Source: Moniliella sp. 'wahieum' (lineage: Eukaryota > Basidiomycota > Moniliellomycetes > Moniliellales > Moniliellaceae). Taken from it: a stretch of DNA of 64,000 nucleotides. The DNA lies in contig RSEE01000031.1 of assembly GCA_003971905.1 (NCBI GenBank), positions 1-64,000 of the forward strand, read 5' to 3'. Shown here one piece after another: positions 1 through 10,050 of this stretch. Below the pieces are notes generated by a model. It saw nothing but the letters and a program-made list of their open reading frames with translations. It had not been told where the DNA came from and did no database searches. The number at the start of each line of letters is the position of its first letter. Position 1 is the first letter of the stretch. The translations under genes were made by a program, and so were the position numbers.

Positions 1-564
1 GAGGGCGAGGGTAGATAGCGAGCTACCCGAAGGGGAGAGAGTTATGCCGAGGCGATAGCTCGCTATAAAATCGTCCGCTCTATGCAGCATATGGCCTCCG
101 TTCTCGATTGGACCACCGTTGACAAGTTACACCCCCCCATCCCTAACCCTACCCAACTCAACCCACCCCATCCGTCGTATCTCGGCTGTGCACGGTCCGT
201 TCGACCTCAGATTTCACACACCCCCAGTCCAGAGGGTGCCCTTCCATACCCCCCTGCCACCAAAGCATGACACCCCCTCGGGCCGAGTACGACACCAAGG
301 TTGAGCTATGCCCAAACGACACCGAATATGGCGTCTGCCAGCTAGATCAGGAGGTGTGCTGAAAAAAAATTTTTTGCGTTGGGTGGTAGTGGTAGGTGGG
401 GGGACGGCCTTCCGGGTGGTGGGGAGCGGTGGTGGTGGTGGCGGCGGGCGGCGGCGTTGCTATTTAATTAATGCTGGTCACCGGTGGGTGGTCACGGGTG
501 CGCCGGGGGGGTCATGACGGCAAGGCCAAAAATACCCTGGAATACATCAGGTGGGATCCCTCTG

Positions 565-682
565 ATACATCTAGATGTATATCAGGGACCTCGTCACATC
601 CAGCCAGTCCCGTGACATCCCTCGGGAGTTGGGAATATGTCTAGGCTCAACCCGGGTCATCTCAAAATCAATATTGATTTTG
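565..682. repeat. Two perfect palindromes about 80 bp apart
   Basis: ATACATCTAGATGTAT at 565-580 is a perfect 16 bp palindrome inside an almost symmetric CTG...CAG frame. CAAAATCAATATTGATTTTG at 663-682 is a perfect 20 bp palindrome. Both are AT-rich against G/C-rich surroundings. They could be dimeric-protein binding sites or cruciform-forming DNA; no function is assigned. Confidence 0.7.
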
Positions 683-2072
683 GACGTCAGGCGGAGCCGA
701 TCAATAATTGCCAGCCTGCAATTGATTTCAATAACATATGTCTAGGGTAACCGAGGCTTGGTGGCGAGCACACGCTTGGGGAGAGAGCGCAGGCTTGGAC
801 ATGATGAGCACAAGGTTGATGGCGAGCGCAAGCTTGGACGCAACAGACAGAGCACGACGATTGTACTTGCACATGGCCTACTCGAGCTTGAGCATGGCCC
901 CGACGAGCGTTGGGATGCAGGCAATGACGAGGGAGAGCGGAAGGATGAGAGGCAGAACACTGGTGCAAGAGCGGGTCAGAATGAGGCAGGGTGGCATGGG
1001 ATGGAAGGAGATGGGATGGGATGGCATGCGTACCGATGCGCTGAACGACGTTGCACATGGCCCAGACGGCGTTGGGGATGAGCATCCCAAGCAGGGTGAC
1101 AGCAGGGGCGCCAGGGGGGTGCATATAGGCCGGCAGAGCGTCGGAAGGGGACGGCATGGCAAGCTGCACGGTCTGCTGGGACGTGGGCGATCGGAGGCAA
1201 GTGGGGAGATGGCCGAGACGAGCTTCCAAATGGCCAAACCAAGCGTCCAGACAGCCAACTCAAGCGCGGCAGTGGTGGTAGCAGCCGAGGCGGTGACCTT
1301 GGACGGCCAGCGCGTCAGACTGAGGCCAGCAGGCATGCACAACGCCATGCACCATCCCCTGCTTCCGCTTGACCGACCCGAGTCAGTGCGAAGCACCAGA
1401 GAGCCGACCAGCTCGGCAATACAATGAATAGCAGGTGTCTCGCTGCGGGAAGCGCCAGAGGGCAGGCCGGGGCACGCACCAGGGCAGGCCAGCTGGGCTA
1501 TACAATGACCAACTAAGTAGGTGTATATGTCGCCGCCGCGCAAGGGTTGCAGCAAAAGCTGATGCGGCAAGAAAGACGAGCACCAGGAGCACACCCACAT
1601 TATCACCTCTCTCTCCGCTCTTCCAGCACCCAACTTGGGAGAGAGAGACTGTGTTGGTATAGTGGCAAAGCTGCGTTGCGGTATTCGTGCCTTGGGCCCA
1701 AGGAGGACGGTCTATGTGCCCGTTCCAACCGGTCGGATCTACCGCCACATGGGGTACCGGCTGATCCACCGCCGTCTGGTAAGGATGGGCGCGACTGCGC
1801 AATGAACAGGCGTCGCTGGTGGCACGACGCAGATGCATAACGTGCATGACGAGTGCTCAGAAGACGACTACGGATGTGTACCCTCCCGGGGTTGGCTAAT
1901 AGAGCTGCTGGTCCGACGGGAGACTTTCCCTGCCGACAAGAGTGACTAGTGACCGGTGCCCGACGACTGCGCAAGTGATGGCGCGTGGTGTGGGGCAAGT
2001 CGAAATCCGGAAATGATCTACAGGCTGCGACGATGGACTGTGTTCCTGCTTACCATCCCTCCATGCCAAAGG

Positions 2073-2148
2073 AGGGACAGGGACAGGGACAGGGACATGG
2101 ACAGGGACAGGGACAGGGGCCGAGGTTACAGGGGCAGGGGCAGGGACG
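2073..2148 (+). repeat. GGGACA-type hexamer repeat
   Basis: Roughly a dozen slightly varied copies of GGGACA/GGGGCA follow one another. Because the unit is 6 bp, the reading frames stay open across it, which explains the Arg-Asp and Gly-Gln repeat frames here. Confidence 0.75.
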
Positions 2149-2403
2149 TGACCCTGGGTTTGGCTGCTGCTACACACGCCATGCCCACAAATGCAACTTC
2201 CCACTCTGCCGAAGAACGACGCGCAACAAACCAGCAAAAAGCAGAGTGTAGTGATGAATTACACAATCCTCCTCGGACTGCTCGGATCTTGCTTTGGCAC
2301 GCGCTCCATGACGCTGTTCACTTCCGTTTCTGTAGGCGGAGGGGATAGTTAGCCAAGGCAGCCGAGAAGCACGCGTCCCTCCTCTAACCCACGCTAACCC
2401 ACG

Positions 2404-3056
2404 CTACCCCATGGGTACAAAGCAGGGGCAGCAGAAGAAGAAGCAAGGACCGAAGCAAGTGGGGGAAAAGTAGTACGCACCAACACGCGCGAGACGACTA
2501 GAGGCGGCATCCAAGTCCTCGCGGAGACCTTGGTAAAGCAAGTCCAAGGCGTCCTTACGTTCCTGCTGCTGAGAGCGGGGGACCGACACGCCCTTGAGCG
2601 CTGCCAACTCCGTCTCGAGCCGGTGCACCTTGTCCAGGTGGAGGGTCAAGGTGGCGGGTGTTGTGTTCGAGCTGGGCAGCGGTAGTAGCTACGCGATCGG
2701 CTGCGCGCTGTTGGCCTTGCAGCACCCACGCTGCCCCAGCCACACTCACCACACTGAACCCGATCAGAAACCATTGAGCGTGCCGCGAAAGCCGCCCTGG
2801 TGCACGGCAGGGGGGGGGAGGGGGGGGGGTACATGATCATGAGGGGGTTAGGCGGTGCCAGCGCAGAGCAGAGCAGAGGAGATGAGACCGGGAGGGAGGG
2901 AGGGACGTACGACGGGGTTTTCTGTGGCTGGACGCGCGCTGGACGTGGCGGCTGTGCTGGCGGGGGGCGGGGCGGAGGGGAGGGGCGCGCGCAGCACACG
3001 CGCGAGGGGGTGGTGGTGGCGGTGGGGCGGGTGGGCAGGCGCCGAGGGCTGAGCAT
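2404..3056 (-). CDS. Small membrane-anchored coiled-coil protein (frameshifted, 3' end open)
   Basis: A candidate start lies at 3056. A GTACGT donor at 2910 and a CAG acceptor just before 2796 fit a first intron. Downstream, translation with one or two single-base corrections gives a glycine-spaced hydrophobic segment (GFLIGFSVVSVAGAAWVL-like, about 2735-2790). A heptad-rich stretch follows (LHLDKVHRLETELAALKG, about 2590-2645) and then a charged helix to about 2480. One short hydrophobic helix followed by a coiled coil recalls small fungal mitochondrial or ER membrane proteins, but I cannot name the family. The frame breaks near 2780 and 2660 match the homopolymer indels in other genes. A GTGCGT donor near 2480 suggests a further intron, so the true C-terminus is not defined. 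Confidence 0.5.
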
Positions 3057-3141
3057 GCAGAGATGGGGGTGGGGGGTGGTGAGGTGGTGAGGTGGTGCAG
3101 AGGGAATATTGAATGCGGATGGGTCGGCGCTTAGCTCAGCA

Positions 3142-3176
3142 CTGGGAATTGGGAACTGGGAACTGGGAATTGGGAT
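3142..3176 (+). repeat. 7-bp tandem array, unit CTGGGAA
   Basis: Five consecutive heptamers, CTGGGAA alternating with TTGGGAA, in intergenic DNA between the coiled-coil gene and the KEN-motif gene. It belongs to the set of unrelated 7 bp arrays described in the findings. Confidence 0.85.
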
Positions 3177-3499
3177 CTTGGATTGGAGGTGGGGGGAGCG
3201 CGTGGATCACGTGACGCAGCCGGCGCACGTGGCGGGCGGCTGCCCCCCCAAACACGCCGATCCATCACATCTCACTCTCACCTGGCCCATCCCACCTCGC
3301 CTCGGCGTGTCCCGCAGCCGATCGGCACGCACACTGCCGTCGTGCCACCGCACTTGGGCTGTCCTCTGCTGTTTGTCCCTCTGTCCCTCCCATGAGTCCA
3401 GCGCCATCGACAGCCCCCTGCGCGCCGCTGCCTCCGCCTCTCCCACGCGCGCACCTCGCACTCTCCCCCTCGCCCCCCTCCTCCATTGCCCCGGTTACG

Positions 3500-4890
3500 A
3501 TGCCCATCCTACGCGACGAGAACGCGCCGCTGCCCTCAGCCCACACCTTGTCCCTGCCCCTCCCGTCCAGGCCCGCCTCCGCCTCCGGCTCTGCTGCTGG
3601 CCCGCCGTGTCCCCCCCAACGGGCCAGCCTGCTGTCCGACGCGCCGCTGCGTCCCCTGCGCCCTGTCCTCGCGCCCAGGCAGCCTCCTCTTCCGTCTGAC
3701 GAAGGCTACGCCTACGGCGTTGGTCTTGGCCATGGTCATCGTCACGCGTTGGGCTTTGCCAGTCCTTCCCCAGCCCCGCTTTCGCTTTCCGCCCGCCAAC
3801 GCGACAGTGGCACAAGACAGTCCAACCCCACCCCAGCCCAAAACCCAATTCCAAAAGCATCACTGTCACGCGCCGCTCGCGCCCCGGGAAGGAGAACATC
3901 GATCCGCCCCACCCCTCGGTGGACACTCAAGGGGGGAGACTACGTGGAGGCAGTTGGCAGTCCACACGACCTGGTTTGCGCACTTCGTATCGTACCCGAT
4001 CTTCCCCACTCGGCAACTCGAGTAGCTGGGGCGTCTCGGCCCGCTCGTCGCCTGTCGCGTCGCCACTGCCACTGTCGTTGTCGCTCGCGCCTGCTTTGCT
4101 TCCTTCCTCCTCCTCCTCCTCGTCATCCACTGTAGCAGTAAGGTCAAGCGCGAGAGCAAGACCCAGCGCGAGCGCATCGAGCCAAGCGTGTTAACGCGGA
4201 AACACGTCTGCGTCGACGCGTCAACCGGCCCCGGGGTTCACTGTGCTGCCTTGGCTTGGGTCTTACTTCTGCCCTTGCTCTTGCGGTTGCCTCCTGCTTA
4301 CCCTGCTCCCTGCGCTTCGTTTCTTTCCTCCTCCTCTTCCTCTTCTTCACCTTCACCTTCTGCTTCTACTTCTCATCCGTTCCATAACATATGTACTCAT
4401 TCTTTCACCCTGCCCCGCACCCCCATGCCACACTGCGACGTGTATGCCCCCCCGCTCCCTAGGCCCTCTCGCACGCAACCCCAGGCCGGCAGGAGGGTTG
4501 AGCGTGGACGTGGACGTGGGCGGTGTCACATGTCACGGTGCGCAGGAACCGCTCCAGGCCATTTCGTTCGTTCGTTTGTTTGTTCGTTTGTTCGTTCGTT
4601 CGTTCTTTCGTTGCATTCGTGCCGTTTTGTCCGACCTGACGGACCGTCCCTCTGTCGCTAGTGATCCGAGCCGCGGTGGGAAGCCGCCGCAGACGCAGAC
4701 GCAGACGCAGACAGAACCGGTTTTGCTTGGCAGTACACTAGTACGCTCTGGTGAGCCAGAACCAGCCGCGCTAATTACTAACCCACGTCTAACCACCTTA
4801 CAGGCACCGCTTGCGCTTAGCGGTAAGGCTTACCATTTCGGTCGAGTACGGCGAGACAGAAAGATCACGTGTGTGCTGAGGTAAGCGGCG
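3500..4890 (+). CDS. Unidentified Ser/Pro-rich protein with KEN-box-like motif (frameshifted)
   Basis: From the ATG at 3500 (MPILRDENAPLP) the plus strand encodes a disordered Pro/Ser/Ala-rich protein. Around 3850-3940 a different frame carries SITVTRRSRPGKENIDPP, with Lys-Glu-Asn at 3889-3897, and continues into a Ser-rich run to about 4140. The frame jumps mean indels or introns. A TTACAG acceptor near 4802 followed by a GTAAGC donor near 4881 outlines a possible last short exon. KEN and DEN-type motifs are typical of proteins degraded by the anaphase-promoting complex, but here this is only a motif match. It could alternatively be 5' exons of the downstream SEC2 gene, although SEC2 has a plausible start of its own at 4971. 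No domain recognised. Confidence 0.4.
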
Positions 4891-4970
4891 GCCGAGCACG
4901 TGTGGCTGTACCTGCGCCTGTCTGCGCCGCGTGGCAGCGCCCCCGGCCGGTGGCGGACGAGGCACGCTGG

Positions 4971-7900
4971 ATGCGCTCCACCACCACCACCACCATCTCC
5001 ACGCTCGCGTGAGTGCTGGCCAACAACCCCTGCCGCACCCAGCCTCACCTTCACCCTCACCCGCACCCGCACCATCTGCATCAGCATCAGCATGCCCGTG
5101 TCTGACGCTGCTGTTGACGCTGGTGCCGCCTCAGCTGCCGCTCCAGCTGCCGCTCCAGCTGCCGCCGCTGGTGCTGACGCCGGTGCCGATGCACGCGAGG
5201 CGCTGCGTGCGCAGATTCTCGATTACGAGCAGCAAGCGGCTGGGTTGAACGCCAAGTTAGTGAGCAGCATTGAGCACGTGGCGGAAGTGGAAGATGACCT
5301 TGCGGAAGCGCGAGGGAAGCTGCGGTACCATCGTGAGCAGATCCAAACGCTGGAAGGGAGAAAGCGGAGCACCTATCTGCGCTCAACACGGGAGTGTTGG
5401 TGGAGAAGCAACTTGTGAGCAGCGAGATGCAGAAACTTATGGAGCGCGTATTGGAAGAAAGTCGACAACGTGGCAAAGCCGAAAGTGATCGCAACAAAAT
5501 TGAAGCTGAATTGGACGAGTTGAGCTCCAAGTTGTTCTCCGATGCTAATCGTATGGTCGCTACCGAACGCTTGGCGCGCGCCCAGGCTGAAACTAAGTCC
5601 GAACAACTGGAACAGTCGTTGAAAAACACTCAGGCTATCATGGCTGAACAACAAACTGTCCTGGCTGCTCTACAGCAACAAATTGACCTGTTGAAACAAC
5701 AAACTCTCCCCTCGACGGTCCCGACGGCCGCGACTCGCTCGATCCAGATCCCGTGGACGAGGCGGAGATGCTCCCTGCGCCCCACCTCCCCGGCCACTCC
5801 GAGCCATCTACCAACCACGCGGAACCTGCGGTCCTGAAGGCGGCAGGAACAACAGCAGCAGCGATAGAGGTCGTAGTGGACCCGCCTGCGCCAAGAGAGG
5901 ATACGGCATCGACGTGTCTTCCGCCTGCGCTGCTGTACCGGCAAGTGCGTTTGGACATTGAAGCGTACCGAGAATTTTGTGCGTTTCTTGCGTTTCTACG
6001 GAGGCAACGGTTACTTCTCAAGCCGTTTTATGACTACCACTTGCAGCATGGTAGCAGTACGCTTTCGCCTTCGCCTTCGCTTTCGGCTCGGCCTGTGGGG
6101 ACCACTGCTGCAGTGGGCGAAGTAAGTTTCGGCCGGGCAGGTATGACGGGGATCGCACCTTCGGGCCACGTTAATCCGTTCCTTGCAGCAGGCGTAGGAC
6201 GGCACAAAGACTTTCCTGCGTTACCTGCGAACGCAGAGGCGTTGGTGATGGTGAGCAACCAACTGTCCCAGCCGTTCCTCAAACGTATAGAGGAAGAAGA
6301 TACAGGTCCGTGTTTGCGACTCGACCTAGCGCCTGGGCTGGGGTGGCTGAACCGTCGTACGGCCCACACAGCCATACTCGATGGCACATTGGTCTTCCAG
6401 TCGATCTGGCCTAAGGACGCACACCTTGATCCAACTCACATTCGCGCCAAGACAGCTCACTTGCCCCCTGCTGAATGCGCTATGTGCGGTATGCACCTCG
6501 TTAATATCCCTCTGGGCGGACTGGACCCTCACCCTCCCCCTCCCCGGCGCAGTTGCCTTCTTCTTCTTCTTCTCTCCCTTCCTCTGCTTCTGCGTCTGCG
6601 TCGGCTTCGATTTCGACTTCGGCATCGGGTTCGGTTTCGGGTTCGGCGTCGGCTTCCTCAACGCTCACCTCTCCGCCCGGGCGCGACCGCGAACGCAAGA
6701 CGAGCACCAGCTGGGCCCCATCCTGGACCGGCTCAGCAGCCAGCTTACTCTCATCTAAGACGCTACGCATTCCCCACCCGGTACATGCCACGCCCACGCC
6801 TCTCCCCTCCGACCCCGCTGAACCTGAACCCAGTACCGAGCCTAATACCGAGCCCAATACCGAGCCCAGTGCAAATGCGAATACGAATGGGGATGCAAAT
6901 GGGGATGATTCTGCTTCTTTCCCCCCTTGACTGGCGATGGCGCGCACACTCCCACTGAGTGTCCTCCCGCCGCCACATCGGGCTCGGGATCGGTCCCTAC
7001 GCCAGTTTCTGCTTTGGGTTCGGGTTCGCAGTTGGTTCCCGATCCGGCAGGCGAAACGACTAGTGGAACGGTTTCTGCCTCTGCTTCTGCCTCTGCCTCT
7101 ACCTCTGGCTCTGCATCTGTTGGCCCTGCCAGGTCCGGTTCGGAGGCGCAAGCTGGCCCGGCTGCCGCAGGTGCAACGCCCACCACGGCACCGACTCCGA
7201 GTACGACTCCGAGTACGACTACGACTTCAGCTCCAGCGACGACTTCGGCTCCAGCTCCAGCTGCGACCCCGGTACCGACACCGACACCGACACCGGCAGT
7301 TCCGACGGCGACGCCACGCAGTCGGAAGATCTTTAGTACGTTGCGACTTGGCAATTCCAGTCCGACGCCCGATCGGGTGGAAAAGCAGACGCCTTCTTCG
7401 GCTGGATTCCTGGCCAGTCGCTTGGGCGCGTTCAATTCCCCCACCTTGCCAGGCGACGATAAGGAAAACCAAAACCAAAAGGAAACGGTACGTGGCTCAT
7501 GTTCTTTTGTGCGTGGTGGGTTCTTGGTGGGGCGTAGAGTGGACATGGTGCGCATCGATCGGCCCCACCAAAGGAGGGGGGTGATACGTGGATGTTGAAA
7601 CTGACTTGGGGACTTGATTTTGATATGTGTGTGTTGATGTGTCTCTGTGCGTGTGCGGATGTTGGTGTTGGGTTCGGGTTGATGTTGATGCCGGTTGGGT
7701 TGGATTTGGATTTGGATGACGGGGGGGAACGGGGAACAGACGACCAATTCTTCGTACGCCTTTGCACCGCCCATACCTACGCACATTTTCCGTTTATCGG
7801 AAGAATCTACGACGCGCTACCTGCTCTGTCCGCACCATGGCGCACGCTTACATGCCGTATGCAGTTTCTGGGCCTTTGTTCGCCACGTCGAACGTGCTAT

Positions 7901-8920
7901 CGTACTTGAAGGTCAAGAACCTTGGCACTCGCGCTCCACCACACCTACCCCTGCTGCTCCGGCTCTCACTGCCTCACCTTCCCCGTCCCTTTCACCTTCA
8001 CCTATGCAGTCACAGTCACATCCACCTTCAGCTTCAGGTTCACAGTCACTTTTGCCTGCGCCTTTAGCTTCTTCGGCTGACCCTCCCCCCGACCCCACTG
8101 CCTCACCACCAGCACCTGTACCTGCACCTGCACCTGCACCTGCACCTGCACCTACGGGGAGAGCGACGAGCGACACGCCTGTCCCTCCCGTGCTACCCGC
8201 ACGCCCTACCGGGGCCAGCTCCGACGCTACCCCGACGCTACCCCCGAACCTACGTCTGGAATAACCCCTGATCCTACCTCGGACCCTACCGCCGAAACCA
8301 CTGCGGCTACTGCTGTGGCCACGGGGGATGCGGCCGGTAGTGCGGCTGAGCTTGGTGCTGCGACTGCGACGACGAACGCGAAAGAAACGGCGACAGAGAC
8401 AGAGAAGGCGACGGCGACGACGGTACCGCCCCACTTACCCCCTCGTCGACCTACACGGCGTCACCCTGTCCGGTCCGACGGCTCGCCCGGTCCGTCGTCC
8501 GATCCATCGTCCGATCCGTCGTCGTCCGAGCCATCGTCGTCCGAGCCGCCGTCGTCCGATGTCTTGGGTACCACGACGGTCAGTCCGGAGCAACCGGTAC
8601 CTACGTCCGTGCCAACGTCCGCGCCGGCGCCATCGACTGCGGTGGTCCCATCGACTGTGGCGGTCCCATCGGCTGTGGCAGCCCCATCGGTGGAGCCTGC
8701 TGGACACATGGACCGAACGATTGTCGTTTCAGGTGGCGAGGGCGGGTGGGAAGCACGGTTGTGGCAACAAGTGGTGCAGCATAAGGCGCAAATGAGTTTG
8801 TGTCGGTTAGGTGTGGGGGTGTATCCTAACGTTGCTCTCTCGCCCACGCATGGACGCGGGGACAGGTCCGTTGTAATTGCCGGTTACCCGGTTACGTTCC
8901 CCCAACATGGGCATGGGTAG
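4971..8920 (+). CDS. SEC2: Rab guanine-nucleotide exchange factor SEC2 (Rabin-like), frameshifted
   Basis: SEC2 proteins activate the Rab GTPase Sec4 on secretory vesicles. Exon 1 (4971-5008) joins a long exon after an intron with GTGAGT donor and CAG acceptor (5009-5090); ATG 5092 is an alternative start. After a Pro/Ala linker, 5200-5700 encodes the parallel coiled-coil exchange domain (VLVEKQLVSSEMQKLMER, then ELSSKLFSDANRMVATERLA). A second conserved block at 5920-6520 contains EEDTGPCLRLDLAPGLGW and a CAMCG knuckle, and a third at 7740-7920 contains RLHAVCSFWAFVRHVERA. These match the C-terminal half of fungal SEC2 proteins. An intron at 7488-7739 (GTACGT...ACAG) joins in frame. The Trp-rich end (EARLWQQVVQHK) lies before the stop at 8920. 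Long Ser/Thr/Pro-rich linkers separate the blocks. At least two single-base frameshifts occur, one at the G run 5356-5358. Confidence 0.85.
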
Positions 8921-9006
8921 ATACGTGCGTACGTGCGTACGTGCGGAAGGTCAAGTACAAGGGTTAAGGACAAGTGTAAGGGTAACCCAAGCAAGTGGCC
9001 AACCTA

Positions 9007-9062
9007 ACGTCCCACGTCCCATGTCCCATGTCCCATGTCCCATGTCCCACGTCCCATGTCCT
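9007..9062 (+). repeat. 7-bp tandem array, unit ATGTCCC
   Basis: Eight consecutive heptamers, ATGTCCC with ACGTCCC variants, followed by a looser AAGGTCCGAGTCCC duplication. It is intergenic, downstream of SEC2, and is one of the two longest of the heptamer arrays. Confidence 0.9.
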
Positions 9063-9570
9063 AAGGTCCGAGTCCCAAGGTCCGAGTCCCACGGACCAAT
9101 ACAGTAAAGGTACATGGTGCAAGTCAGAGTGTGCCGCGTGCCAAGCAAGCTCCTGCCCTGCCCTGCCCTGCCCTGCCCGTTTGCCCATGCGGCAGAGAGG
9201 AAGAATGGGACTGAATTGGTTTGGATCAGTTTGGTTTGGTTTTGGCGTGGATGAGGTGGGACAGACAGGTGAGGCATGAGGCAACAGGGTTTCCGACTTG
9301 GAAAAGCAACGGCGAGGCGCGCCATCATGTAAGGTCAGCATAGAACCCTGCGTGCTCTAGGGTGGCAGCGTGGAGAGGCAGAGGGGGGAGAGGCGTCCGA
9401 CCACTGGCAATGTTATAGCTGGATCCACAATGCACCCCCCGCTTCGTGGCTCCGTCACCGGTCACCTCTAACCCCCCTCCGGCCAGGACGGGATAGACGG
9501 CCAAGTGACAGGGCTGGATGCGCGACTGACGGCGCGTCAGAAGCTGGATGTCGTACTGGCTCGCTGGGAG

Positions 9571-9598
9571 GATGCAAGATGCAAAATGCAAGATGCAG
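9571..9598 (+). repeat. 7-bp tandem array, unit GATGCAA
   Basis: Four heptamers (GATGCAA, GATGCAA, AATGCAA, GATGCAG). The unit length of 7 argues against the overlapping open frame being coding. Confidence 0.8.
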
Positions 9599-10050
9599 CT
9601 GATGGGGCACAGGTGCAGCTGCGACCACAGTGGACTGAGGGTACATGATTGGTCGTCGTCAGTGGTCAATACCTTCGACTGTGCTTTGGATCTGGTTGCG
9701 GTTAGTACGGTTGCGGTTACGGTTTCTGTCGGGGTATAGTACTAGGTGGTACGAAGATGGGCCACAGTCTCCTTTCCCTGCTACGCTCCTGCCTCTCTTG
9801 TCCATTTGTCTAGGGACTATGTGCTCTGTACGGGTCTTCTTGGTTGCCTTGGGCCGGAGTAAGGAGCAAACAACGGTAGTAGCATACAATTTGGCCTTTG
9901 CAGGCGACCTCTTGTGACGGTGACTAGTAACTGGTGACTGTAGAGTAGCAGCAGCATAATACCAACCAATAGCAAACACAACACAACACAACACAGCATA
10001 ACAACACATTGAACCCATGTCCCCCCCCCTCCCCCTGACCTTTTGCTTGC

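Larger units (their letters stand above)
1..2399. other. No confident gene; repeat- and palindrome-rich leader region
   Basis: Open frames overlap on both strands here (mainly 690-1850), but none shows a recognisable domain and their composition is that of biased GC-rich DNA. Visible structure is a G-rich tract at 380-450, two perfect palindromes at 565-580 and 663-682, and a GGGACA hexamer run near 2073-2148. I see no gene I can support. Confidence 0.5.
8921..10050. other. Intergenic region with heptamer arrays
   Basis: This lies between the 3' ends of SEC2 and the long minus-strand gene. It holds 7 bp arrays at 9007-9062 and 9571-9598, a short ACGTACGTGCGT run near 8930 and a CCCTG pentamer run near 9153-9176. 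A plus frame at about 9480-9640 reads plausibly (DGIDGQVTGLDARLTARQ) but runs into the heptamer array and has no recognisable domain, so I do not call it. Confidence 0.5.

Noticed and set aside
687-1847. Several overlapping frames of 100-250 codons on both strands
   Set aside because: None has a domain, splice context or biased substitution pattern; GC-rich DNA with few stops explains them.
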